From: Diphasiastrum complanatum | Lineage: Eukaryota; Streptophyta; Lycopodiopsida; Lycopodiales; Lycopodiaceae | Reading direction: 5' to 3' | DNA: 64,000 nt | Assembly: GCA_029204225.1 (NCBI GenBank) | Contig: CM055111.1 | Span: forward strand, 5,477,139-5,541,138 | Shown here: piece after piece, positions 54,400 to 64,000 of the stretch | How positions within the stretch are numbered: the first letter of the stretch is position 1 | Layout: every line of letters begins with the position of its first letter | Notes under the pieces: generated by a model | What the model was told of the DNA's origin: nothing | Seen by the model: only the letters and a program-made list of their open reading frames with translations | Databases searched by the model: none | Made by a program: the position numbers and the translations under genes

Positions 54400-55759
54400 C
54401 TGACATCAAATACAATAGCACTCTGATTGTCACACTAAATAATTGCTAGAGTAGATTCTCTAAGACCAATATCAGACCATAAATTTCTCAACCAAATTTT
54501 CTCTTTGGTAGCTTGAGAAGCTGCAACAATGTATTTTGATTCTGTAGATGACATTGCAATGAAGGTCTGTTTTTTACTATTCCATGATATTGGACCATTA
54601 TTGAATAGGAAGACAAGTCTAGAAGTCGATCTTTTGGTGTCGATATCACCTGCCCAATTTGTGTCTATATATCCATAAAGTGTATGGATATTAGATGAAT
54701 CGACATCACCATAGCAGATACATAGGTCAATGGTAGCTCATACATATCTGATTACTCTAAAAAGAGCTTTCCATTGGATCATACCAGTGTTGGCCATATG
54801 CTGGCTCAAGGAACTAAGAGCATATACAAGATCGGGTCTAGTGGAGATCATTGCATACATCAGGGATATGATAATTGATTGATATGGATATTCCTTCATT
54901 TCGGCCTTCTCCTCATTGGTCTGAGGGAATTGCTCCTTGGATAATTTTAGATCTGGATCCATGGGAATATGTAGAAACTTGTAATTCATAAAATTGAATT
55001 TCATCAACAAATTATAGAACTACATCTGCTGGGTGATATAGAGAAGTCTTCTACTTTTGTCTCTATGGATTTGAATTCCGAGTCAATAATGCGCCTCCCC
55101 AAGATCTATCATCTCAAATTCTTGGGATAGCATCCAGTTGGTGTCCTTTGTCAATCCGATATTATTGCTAAACAACAACATATCATCCAAGTAGGGTGTG
55201 ATGATGACAAAGAATTGATTGATAGCTTTGAAATATATATTATAGTCTACAAAACTTGGTTCAAATCCATGATCGATCAAGAATGTGTTGATTCGATGGA
55301 ACCATGCTTTGGATGATTGTTTCAAGCCGTATAAAGCTTTATGCAGTTTGCATACCTGATCTTCTCGACCATTGAGGATATAGCCTCTGGTTGGGTCATG
55401 TAGATGTCCTCCTCGATAACTCCATTGAGGAATGTTGTTTGTACATCCATCTGGTCTACCTCAAGATCTACTACAACAACATATGACAGTAGCAGTTGAA
55501 TGGAACTATGCTTGACAACTAGGCTAAAGATTTTGAAGTAGTCGATATTGGGAATTTGTAAAAATCCCCTTCCCACGAGTCGAGCTTTTCTCCTGTCGAT
55601 ATTGTCATCTGATTTGTATTTGATCTTAAAGATCCATTTGCAGTCGATTACCTTTCTATATGTTGGTAGCTTGGTGATAGTCCATGTGTTGTTCCTCAGC
55701 AGTGAGTTGTACTCCTTGTACATACCTTCTTTCCAAAGATTTGAATCAGCCTGTGACAT
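54400..55759 (-). pseudogene. Copia reverse transcriptase and RNase H
   Basis: RT begins NLWKEGMYKEYNSLLRNNTW and DCKWIFKIKYKSDDNIDRRK, ARLVGRGFLQIPNIDY, VQTTFLNGVIEEDIYMTQPE. The next piece has KQSSKAWFHRINTFLIDHGF and IITPYLDDMLLFSN, where the YVDD box reads YLDD. The end has STRPDLVYALSSLSQHM. RNase H reads KKQTFIAMSSTESKYIVAAS. Stops or shifts near 55322, 55080 and 54735. Confidence 0.8.
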
Positions 55760-55909
55760 AGCTTCCTCAACTATGGTTGGCTCTTGAATAGAATAGTGAA
55801 CGAAATCATCAAAACATGCTGAGTTTGAGTTCTTGTTGATCTTCTAGTTGAAGTCTTTGGCTGCGAAGTTCGACTTTGTGTTCGGTTGCTCCTGAGTTGT
55901 GACTTCTTT

Positions 55910-56476
55910 TTATTTTTCTTTTGAGTATGACTGTACAGAGTTTTTGTTGGAAAAAATTGAAATAGTCTTTCGATATGTAACAGTTTTTGGGGCAAAAATA
56001 GTATACTGCATCTGGTCCTTGCCTTTCAAATCAATAAACTGATCTTCAATGAAAGTCACATCCCTGTTAGTGAGAACTTTACACATGTTTATATTGTATA
56101 GTCTAGACATTCCATCAGAAGTACAATAGCCAAGAAAAATAGTTTTGAATGAGTGCTCATCTAATTTCTTTCTGTTGTCTTTTGGGACATGAGCATAAGC
56201 AATACATCTGAATACTCTCAAATGTTTCAATGAAGGCTTGGATCCTGTCCAAAATTCATGAGGGGTTTTGTTGTCAAAAGGCCTTTGGTTATACATCATT
56301 TCTGCACATAGGTCATTGTTGAAACAATATGTTGCCAGAATGATTTGGAGAATGAAGCATGAGTTATCATGCATTTGGAAGACTCGACTAAGGTCTTGTT
56401 CTTCCTTTTCGCCAATCCAATCAATTGTGGAGAATAGGAAACAACAAACTATTGCTCGATGCTGTTGGCTGAGCAA
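55910..56476 (-). pseudogene. Copia integrase C-terminal region
   Basis: 189 open codons with NQRPFDNKTPHEFWTGSKPS, LKHLRVFRCIAYAHVPKDNR and FKTIFLGYCTSDGMSRLYN, then NRDVTFIEDQFIDLKGKD. The same FIEDQFIDLK words occur at about 62300 in the other copia. Confidence 0.8.
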
Positions 56477-56839
56477 TAATCCTTGAACTCCTTTGAAATG
56501 TATTCACCGTCGTTGTCGCTCCTATGAGCTTTGATCTTCTTGCTTGTTTGTGAATTAGCATTTTCTATGTATTTTTGAAAAATTGGAAGGCTTCAGATTT
56601 GTTCTTCATAAAATATACAGAAGTTCTTTTAGAATAGTCATCTATAATTGTAATAAAGAATCTAGCACCAAGCAATGATAGTTTTTGCATTGGGCACATA
56701 TATTTGTATGTACAATGTCTAGCAAACCTTTAGATATATGTTTCTAATTTGACTTAAATGGCCTTCTTGTCTACTTTCCTATGATACAACTCTGGCAGAT
56801 AGGAGGGTTGATAATTCTGTATGCAGTGCCTCCTCACCC

Positions 56840-57180
56840 AAGTGGGTCCCTAGTGGAGTTGATGATGAGAGCCGAGTTTGAGAGCATGAGAATCACTAGC
56901 TGTTAGGCTAAGTTGCATATTATGAGCCCCATGGTAAATCCCAAAAGATGTTAGACCATGTGGGAGCTAGTAACTTGGGCCCTTTCAAACTTGAGCTGTA
57001 TTTTAAAGAAAGAGACGCCCTTGTAAAATAAAAAGCTAGTGGTGGAACTGAAAAGTCATGTATTGGAGTTAACTAGCTCGTGGCTATAAGAAGGAGCCTC
57101 CTCCACGAGTTCTAGGGCATAAAAAGTTGTACTGAAATGTTGTTGCAATGCTAATTAAAGATCTTTTTACTTGCATTTCC
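56840..57180 (+). mobile_element. LTR-like fragment with TATA box
   Basis: GGCTATAAGAAGGAGCC near 57083 looks like an LTR promoter, as in C2. The flanks show no LTR ends. Orientation is inferred from the TATA box only. Confidence 0.35.
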
Positions 57181-57629
57181 ATTTTTGTGCTCCATCTTCA
57201 TGCATTTGTTTGGGTACTTGTGTATGAATGTGTTGTTGCTTCTTCTTTCTTAGGATTGGTTTTGTGATTAGAATCAAGTAGATGTGCAGGGCTTGGAGGC
57301 AAATCACACTCAACACTTAGATCCGATGCTTCCTTGTGCTTGCTCCCTGAAAAGTTTTTATTACAATTGTTGAGTAATAATTGTAGTAAGCACATTTGTA
57401 GGATTCACATTTGATGTAGTTGTAGGTTGTTTTATCTTATAGATTAAACAATTAGGATAGATTAGTTTCTTTGTGACACTGTGCATAAGATTAGCTTCCT
57501 TTCCCATAGTAGAGTAGCAGTAGTTTAATAACAATATGCAAACTGTAAGCAAGAACTCAAAATCTTAAGCAGAATTGTAGAAAACTAGATGGAACAGTCC
57601 TGACAGATCAAATAATCAAGTTGAGCATC
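57181..57629. other. Noncoding stretch, no gene seen
   Basis: Short open frames on the minus strand (57198-57395 and 57361-57552) have no recognisable content. Confidence 0.5.
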
Positions 57630-58230
57630 CATTTCCATTGCTAGGATCAAGTCTAGGACATTGCCATTCTTGACAATCTAGTTCCGACGATACATCCGAC
57701 AACCAGATCTGATACCTCCGTACTAGGTCCTAAGATTAGATCAGAAGACTAGATTCAGACCTATATTTGATGATAGATCTGACGCTCAGATCCAACAAAG
57801 TGCACCTGACGACCTAGAACCAAAGGGGCATCCGACGAGCTAGATCTGACGATCTACATTCGATAGATTTTTATTACTTTTTCATTGGCTATATCTGATG
57901 CTATACATAAAAAAATCCATCTAATGTATAGATCCGATACTGCCACTTGTTTGCAACTGATTTCATCTGAAGATTAAATTCCATGAGCACCTCAATTACA
58001 TCTGACAATCAGGTCTGATGTGAGAAACTCATTCTGCAACTGATACATATAATTTGCATCCGACGAGCTTCAAAAATGCATTTGATAAGCTACCTAAATT
58101 CCCCATATTCGAATTTATAATCAGAAGTCTATTCGAGTCCGATCTTCATATTTGATTTGACATCTCAATTATATTCAAAATTAAGTCTGATTGTATCCGA
58201 CAGACCATCTATATAGAATTTTCTATTGAA
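57630..58230. repeat. Degenerate ATCTGACGA/CATCCGACGAGCT array
   Basis: About 15 loose copies of a 10 to 13 base word: ACATCCGACAACCAGATCTG, CATCCGACGAGCTAGATCTG, GACGATCT, ATCTGACAATCAGGTCTGAT, GCATCCGACGAGCTTC. It lies just before a gypsy gag and may be its leader. Confidence 0.55.
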
Positions 58231-58307
58231 AATCTAGTTCTGGTATAAGATACTATCAATTACAATATATACAAAATCAAAACCAACAAAATCAAACTAG
58301 TTCTCAT

Positions 58308-58743
58308 GTCATATACACCAGAAGAACTTCTTAACAATAACACAACAAACGATAATCAGAATGATGGAAACAGAACTTTGCATCTTAGATCTTAGGTGAA
58401 CCAAGACCCTGGGTCATCCAGATGGAGGCCTAATCAATATTATAGCCCAGAAGATCAACATGTTCAACATGTTCCTCGTGCAACAAGATCTGATCAATGA
58501 ACACCAAAGTTAGACTTACCAAAGTTCGATGGCAATGTGGACCCTCATAGATTTTTACAAATCTTTGAAAATGCATGTGAAGTATATGGTGAATATACAG
58601 ATGATGCAAAAGTCCACATGTTTTTCATGACCATGGTAGATAAAGCATGGGAGTGGTTTTTTAACCTCAATTATGATGATAGACAAGATTGGTCAGAATT
58701 GAAAGAGTCCTTTATTAAGCAGTTCCAATCAAAGGAATTGACA
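58308..58743 (+). pseudogene. Ty3/gypsy gag, N-terminal core
   Basis: The frame from ATG 58308 (MSYTPEELLNNNTTND) has two stops near 58398 and 58500. The core is then open: KLDLPKFDGNVDPHRFLQIF, DDAKVHMFFMTMVDKAWEWF and WSELKESFIKQF. FDG..DPH.FL and W.LK..F...F are gypsy gag landmarks. At 58743 it changes abruptly into copia sequence. Confidence 0.75.
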
Positions 58744-58744
58744 T

Positions 58745-59935
58745 AATTCATATCTCTCTCTCTACCAATAGGAATGTGAATTTGAAGGATGTTTTCTTCA
58801 TTCCATCTATCACTAAGAATCTTCTTAGTGTGAATCAAATGCTTGACAAGGGTTTCAACGTAACGTTTGATGGTGATTCTTGTTTGATCATGAAGGAAAG
58901 TCAATTGATTTCAAAAGGGAACAGGCAAGGCATATTGTTCAAACTTGATGCTTGTGTTGTTGCTAACTAAGTTGGATGTATGGCAAAGGAAAAATTGTCA
59001 ATGCAAGAGGTATGGCACAAGAGATTGGGGCATCTCAACTACAAGTCATTGGAGGTCATGGCAAAGAGGCAAGTTGTTTTTTGGTCTTTCCAAATCTCTA
59101 ACTAGCATGAATCATATTTGTGAGCAATGTGCTTTATCAAAGTCACTTAGGTTACCTTACAAGAGATCTACATCAAGATCAAGTAAGCCTTTTCAAGTTG
59201 TGCATCTGGATATTCATGGAGTTACTACATTTAGCAATGGTGGTGCTTAAATGTATGTGACATATATTAATGATTTCAGTAGATTTTGTTGGGTGTATCT
59301 ACTAAAAGACAATAATAGAGGTATTTAGAACTTCTCGGTATACTTTCATTTGTCAAGAGAAGTATGCTAATCCTATTCTTAAAAGATTTCAGATGGTAGA
59401 TGCAAAATCTATTGATACACCAATGAAGTCAAATGTAAAGCTCACTATAAGAGGTAATGAATGATTTTTCAAGGACATTACTCTCTATAGAAAGCTACTT
59501 GGTTCACTCATATATCTAAGCATCACAAGACATGATCTAAGCTATTGTGTTGGTAGATTAAGTCAATTTATGCATGATCCTAGTATGGAGCATTGGAAGC
59601 TAGGCAAGAGAGTGTTGAGGTACATTTCAAGTTCTAGGTGATTTTGGCATTGTTTGTGGAGGATCATCACCTAACTTGTATGGATTTTCAGATTCAGATG
59701 TTGGAGATCAAATGGTTAGGAAATCCATAAGTGCACATGCTATTTTCATAGGTGATGGAGCTATCTCTTCGATGCCAAAGAAACAAGCAAAAATCTCATT
59801 ATCATCTAGTGTGGTTGAGTACAAAGCCCTAACTTCATGCACCAAAGAGATGCTTTGGATCAAAAGGATGGTAATGGATCTTACTAGATTTTCAAAAGTG
59901 TCTAATTATCTTTTGTGATAACCTTTCAACCCAAA
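58745..59935 (+). pseudogene. Copia pre-integrase, integrase start and RT/RNase H end
   Basis: Pre-integrase: FFIPSITKNLLSVNQMLDKG (58790 on). Integrase zinc region: HICEQCALSKSLRLPYKRST, then FQVVHLDIHGVTTFSNGGA with the first catalytic Asp. Near 59330 the sequence jumps to the RT end: IDTPMKSNVKLTIRGNE, YRKLLGSLIYLSITRHDLSY, HWKLGKRVLRYISSS. RNase H words KKQAKISLSSSVVEYKALTS follow, where the usual STE is SVV. The integrase core and RT palm are deleted. Confidence 0.75.
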
Positions 59936-59944
59936 GTTTGGCAA

Positions 59945-60115
59945 GCAATCTTGTTATTTGCTGTGGTACATGCACTTAAAATCTGGAGGCATTACCTTTA
60001 TGGTAGTCAGTTTATAGTGTATACAGATCACTAGCCTTTAAAGTACTTTCGTAATCAAAGCGATCTGAGGGGTCATAATGTTAAAAATAAGATTTGATTT
60101 GATATGTTTTTATTG
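59945..60115 (+). pseudogene. Ty3/gypsy RNase H fragment
   Basis: Reads ELLAVVHALKIWRHYLYGSQ, FIVYTDH, a stop, PLKYFRNQ. This is the gypsy RNase H helix and catalytic Asp region, fused directly behind copia RNase H. Confidence 0.7.
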
Positions 60116-60157
60116 TAAGCTCAAAATGCACTATTGTAATTAACTATACATATCTTC

Positions 60158-60561
60158 AGTTAATTAGGATTTATAGTTTTTAGTAGTAATTGGGAATAGA
60201 CTTGCACTTGTTATATCAGTCGATCATTTGTCCCGTAGATGGCTGCTTGGATTAGCCGAGTAGCCACACGTAGAAAAATTAGCTTGTTCAATATATTTTG
60301 GTTTTGTTATGCTATACTCAGGGGCATGTTCTGGGTTTGTCAATATTTTAGACCATGTTGGGCCTTTTAGTCAGACAGGTGCCTTTTTTGTGTGTTGGCA
60401 CTTGTTGAGCCCATGCATGTTGGGGCTTTTGACATATGTATAGTTTTTTGTTTGCAATCTTAGCTTTTTATTGTGCCATCTTTGAGAGCTTGTGAGGAGT
60501 GTTTATGGTGATTGATTTATGTGATCTGCATAGTACACTAGATCCTAATAGGATTTTAACA
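60158..60561 (+). mobile_element. Copia LTR, family C3
   Basis: It ends CCTAATAGGATTTTAACA at 60561, immediately before a primer site. Blocks shared with the minus copy at 15310-15641 define the family. The left end is degraded (TTAATTAGGAT where the other has TGTTAGGAT). Confidence 0.75.
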
Positions 60562-61740
60562 TGGTATCAGAGCGTCAGGGTAATGCACGAATGCATGATT
60601 CGGTGGAGCTATGGGATAGCGTCAGCATTCAGAGCATCTCAAGAGAGAGGACTCCATACGGGGGGTGATCGGAGCATCGGGGAAGATCAAAACGATCGTC
60701 GTAGGTGAATTCCGAGGAGAATTCATGGGAAAACTTGTTTTTCGAGGAATTCATCGATGGTGGCCTCATTAGTCACTGTGTGGACAGTCGTTTAGTGCAA
60801 CAAGGCTTGCATGGGTATGCAAAGAGTAGTGATGGAGAGCCATAGCAATTTATAGGAGGCAATTGCGTGGAAAACAGAGGAAATTTGGGAAATTTCCAAT
60901 TTCATGGAGTGTTGATGGATTTCTGAGAAAATTGGCTTGTTTGCATTCAATACAACATCAATTGAAGAGCTGTAAATTGCAATGAAGAGCTAGAGGAAGG
61001 CGACCTCAGTGGGATAGGAAACTGCAAGTGGAATCTCAGTAAAGGAATGAGTATAGTGCAAGAAAGCTTCTTATCCTCTTGAGCTAGGGTCTATCGTGAA
61101 TAAATCTTGGATCTTTCATAGTGGAAGATCATTTTTGGTGCTGTCAATGGCTATAGATGGTGCCACGGTACAATCAAGGATCTAGAAAAGGGTCATGGAT
61201 GGCCGCGGGCTAGGGGAGGAGGAACTGTGAAAAAGGCCTCAGCATCTTCCATAGCTATGAAACTTGAAGGATAAAAGCTTATGGAGGAAGGAGAGTTAGA
61301 CGTGGAGGAGGCACGAGGGCCTCGTGCGCCATTACCCAGGCCAAGTACATAGTGGTTTGAATGTTCCGACAGCTCAAGGAGTGGGGCTCAATGCACATTA
61401 ACATGTATAGCCACTCTACAAAATCCAAATCACGTCTATGGTCAAGATCGCGCAAATGAGGAGCAACATGGACCGTGGATCTGTAATGGACCATGGGATT
61501 GAGTTGAAATGGGCCTAAGTGCAATTGAAAGGGAGTTTGCCATGCAATTTCATTACAAATCTTCATTCTAACATGGAGATTGGACCCAAATTGCAAGAAA
61601 TGCCATTCTTCATCAAAAATCTTCGTTACAGAATTTTAGTTCATTTTGCAAGCGAATTCTTAAGAAGGGCCTATCCTTGGATAGAAGAGGCATCTTCTTT
61701 GGCCATTATTGGGCCAAATTGACCCCTTAAGACAGGAGCA
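60562..61740 (+). mobile_element. Copia primer site and leader
   Basis: TGGTATCAGAGC at 60562-60573, then about 1.1 kb of untranslated sequence with short frames only. No gag follows: a minus-strand copia RT begins at 61742. Confidence 0.6.
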
Positions 61741-61741
61741 T

Positions 61742-63350
61742 TTAGATCGACAAATGTTTGATGACTGGACTAAAAGTCTCACTATCAACATTTGGGATCT
61801 GGGTGAATCCTCGTGCTACCAGTCTAGCCTTCCTTCGATCAATCGCTCCGTTGGCGTTATATTTGATCTTAAAGATCCATTTGCAATTAATAATGTTGCA
61901 GCCAATAGGAGTTTCGACTAATGACCATGTCCGATTCTTGATCAGAGAGGAATACTCTCTGTCCATAGCTTCTCTCTAGAGATCAGAGTCTGGTTGGCTA
62001 AGTGCCACTTTGACTTTCGTCGGTTCCTGCATTAAAAGACAGGCAGACTCAGGAATATACCTTGTGGGTTGTGTGCGCACTCGGCTTGATCTTCTGGGAG
62101 GATTCGACTGATGAACTGCTCCTAGGATATGTTGCTGGGTAGCAACAACATCTTCATCTGATTCGCTGTCTCGAAGTGGGTCGACGATAGACATTCATGA
62201 GCCAGAAGCTCGGATTGTCGTGTCAATGGCAGGTGATGAAGGTTCTTCTTGAGCAATATCCTTGTCTTTGAGGTCAATGAATTGATCCTCGATAAAGACT
62301 GTATCTCGGCTATACAAGATTTGTTGGGTATCAGGATCGTACAACTTGTAGGTGTTATCAGTCGAAGTATATCCAATCACCTGTCCACACCTCGTGGGGT
62401 GTCTTGTCTGAGAGGGCTTTGGTCGAACATCTGTTCTGGATGTAAGCTGCAGTGGAGACAGCTTCAGCCCAGAACCTCTTGGGCAACGATGCATGTGCTA
62501 GCATACACTTAGCAGATTCGACCAAAGTTTGGTTCTTCCTCTCAGCTAAGCCATTAGACTGAGGACTGTAAGGAGTGATGAATTGCTGCTCAATGCCTTG
62601 GCTTTGGCAGTACTCCTTGAACTCGATAGAGATATATTCTCCACCGTTATCTGACCTTAGGGCCTTGATCGTCCTTCCGGTCTCCTTTTCTGCATGCTCC
62701 TTGAAGATTCTGAAGCAGTTGAAGGCTTTTGATTTCTTCTTTATGAAGTACACCATTGTTCTTCTCGAGAATTCGTCAATAAAGGTTATAAAATACTTGG
62801 CTTCCTTCAGCGAAGGATTTTTCATCGGGCCACAAATATCTAAATGTACAACATCTAGTAATCCTCTAGCAACATGCTGATGGCTTGACTTTAATGGCTT
62901 CCTAGTCTATTTTTCAACTAGACAGTCTTGACAGACAAGTAGCTCAACTGTTTTGTGAGGATAGTCGAGATCAAGAACAATGGATTGTCTAGACATTCGT
63001 TGTACAGCAGCATAATTTAAATGACCAAGTCTATAATGCCAAAGTAAACCTTTATTTGATTGAATTGAAGTATTGAGAGCCTGACTAGAGGTAGAAAAGC
63101 AATGACTTAATTTATACAAGCATCCATGCCTCTTTCCAAGTGCTAGGGTCTTGCCTGTCCTATCAACTATTTTACATTGATCACATTTGAATTCTACTCT
63201 GTGTCCTAGATCTGTGATTCTGCTTACAGAGAGCAGATTTGTGGATAGCTTAAATACATACAGAACTTTGGAGAGTAGCTTAGATTGATCATTTGCAAAG
63301 CATAATCTTATAGTTCCTTAACCTTTAATAGCTTGTGTGCTATTGTCGCC
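61742..63350 (-). mobile_element. Copia element remnant with integrase core, minus
   Basis: On the minus strand: GAG-pre-integrase (63350-62907), integrase (62890-62358), integrase-to-RT linker (62494-61976), RT N-terminus (61966-61742: NRTWSLVETPIGCNIINCKW, RKARLVARGFTQIPNVDSE), then truncation. Stops lie near 62911 and frameshifts near 62370 and 62200. The 5' end is cut by the C2 LTR at 63378. Confidence 0.8.
62358..63119 (-). pseudogene. Copia integrase, catalytic core intact
   Basis: The zinc region reads LLWHYRLGHLNYAAVQRMSR and LLVCQDCLVEK (HHCC type), with one stop after it. The core has VVHLDICGP (first Asp), ALRSDNGGEYISIEFKEYC (second Asp) and PQSNGLAERKNQTLVESAKC (Glu), all catalytic residues present. 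Then LPKRFWAEAVSTAAYIQNRC. A shift near 62370 ends it. Integrase would insert element DNA into chromosomes; this is the only copy here with a whole DDE core. Confidence 0.85.
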
Positions 63351-63377
63351 TAGGTGAACAAATTTCTAGGTACTATA

Positions 63378-64000
63378 TGTGAAAAATTGTCAACTAGTAG
63401 TATTTTCCTAACTTGAGATTTTGTAGGCCTATGGCCAAATAAAAGTTAGAGATAGGTTCATACATGTATGTAGAGGCCCAAAGTATGTGTACACTACTTT
63501 TGAGGTCACATTAATTAGAGGAGGTCGAGTGTGGAGCTCTATTATTGGCTCATAATTTGGTGCATTCCTATTTGACCAAATTTCTAGGTAGATGGGTGAA
63601 TCCTATTGGACCCCAATTTTAGCCTATCATAAGACAAGTGGCCAAGAGGCACTATGGCTGCTATAAATAGCCATCTCCACGAGTATGTACACATCTCATT
63701 TTCATTCTATTGAATGAATGTTATGCTCTTTGAAGATCCATCTTCTTCTCTCTCACTTTTTTGTTCATATCTTGCATTCTAGCCACTAGAATTGTGATTT
63801 CTTTGTTGCTATGGCTTCACACGTGTGAAATGCAGGTTGTAGGCTCTGAAGTACGGACAGGGACAGCAAGTTTCTGTTTGTGGAAGCTTATGATCAGATC
63901 TTGATGTTTAGTTGATGTTTAGTATGCTTAACATCACAATTTCTATCATTTTTTCAATCTAGATGTGCATAACTTCCATGGCCAAGATCTTTATGAAACT
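63378..64000 (+). mobile_element. Copia LTR, family C2, runs off the window
   Basis: It starts TGTGAAAAATTGTCAACTAG, like the copy at 35049. TATAAATA is at 63662-63669 and TTCACACGTGTGAA at 63816-63829, again 149 bases past the TATA box. Its 3' end lies beyond 64000. Confidence 0.8.

Larger units (their letters stand above)
54165..56830 (-). mobile_element. Copia element remnant, minus
   Basis: On the minus strand: integrase zinc/core start (about 56830-56480: PPICQSCIIGK, KGLLDIVHTNICA, with stops), integrase C-terminal half (56476-55910), RT N-terminus (55759-55322), RT middle (55325-55083), RT end (55010-54738), RNase H (about 54720-54400), and a hydrophilic tail (54383-54165). Many stops. 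No LTR directly attached. Its ORFs are close in wording to those of the minus-strand copia at 61742-63350, so the two are related. Confidence 0.8.

Overview
The window is a eukaryotic, plant-type intergenic region. Nearly all of it consists of broken, nested transposable elements, with two likely host genes. A 525-base 3' end of an 18S rRNA gene (26672-27196) reads as a land-plant sequence and, from memory, is closest to fern-type 18S. Together with the density of decayed Ty1/copia and Ty3/gypsy elements, plant-type initiator-tRNA primer sites and AT-rich noncoding DNA, this suggests a large fern-like genome. The lineage is an inference, not a database result.

Layout. 1-1388: copia leader and gag start, a palindromic CGTGGAT array, and a gypsy RNase H scrap. 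1405-3812: copia pol on the minus strand, abutted by a gypsy LTR, gag and pol (3813-7350). 7352-10963: a copia LTR, then a gypsy-like element that has gag, an acidic ORF, an unknown ORF, a polypurine tract and an LTR but no visible pol. 12109-13911: a tandem repeat, two copies of a hairpin-bearing MITE-like element, and between them a small host-like gene (minus strand, 13004-13201) with its own promoter. 14213-24300: gypsy and copia debris, an inverted-motif array, and an unrecognised 249-codon pseudogene. 24331-27825: LINE debris with an inversion that resembles twin priming, joined to 18S/ITS1 and then to a copia integrase. 27987-31050: two copia 5' halves. 31770-34420: a decayed intron-bearing gene that looks like an unclassified DNA transposase. 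35049-37965: copia LTRs and leaders. 38003-39713: a Helitron Rep fragment with its HUH motif intact. 40617-46582: further LTRs, a gypsy gag and a minus-strand copia. 48160-49790: a LINE with a probable restriction-like endonuclease end, sitting in a TTAGTTA-rich tract. 51486-52435: an intact BTB/POZ gene with a TATA box and poly(A) signal. 53540-64000: a third hairpin element, a 12-base minisatellite, two minus-strand copia elements, a gypsy gag, and copia LTRs, one running off the window end.

No operon-like gene cooperation is expected or seen. The functional story is host genes surviving as small islands (about 12.7-13.4 kb and 51.4-52.5 kb) in retroelement debris. At least three copia LTR families recur: C1 (7352, 22282, 27987, 42687, 46316), C2 (35049, 63378) and C3 (15310, 60158). 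C1 and C2 share a transcribed CACACGTGTG palindrome.

The best candidates for something undescribed are the intron-bearing transposase-like gene, the pol-less gypsy-like element with an unknown ORF, the hairpin MITE family, and the short-motif arrays in both orientations. All family names come from reading motifs by eye. No homology search was possible.
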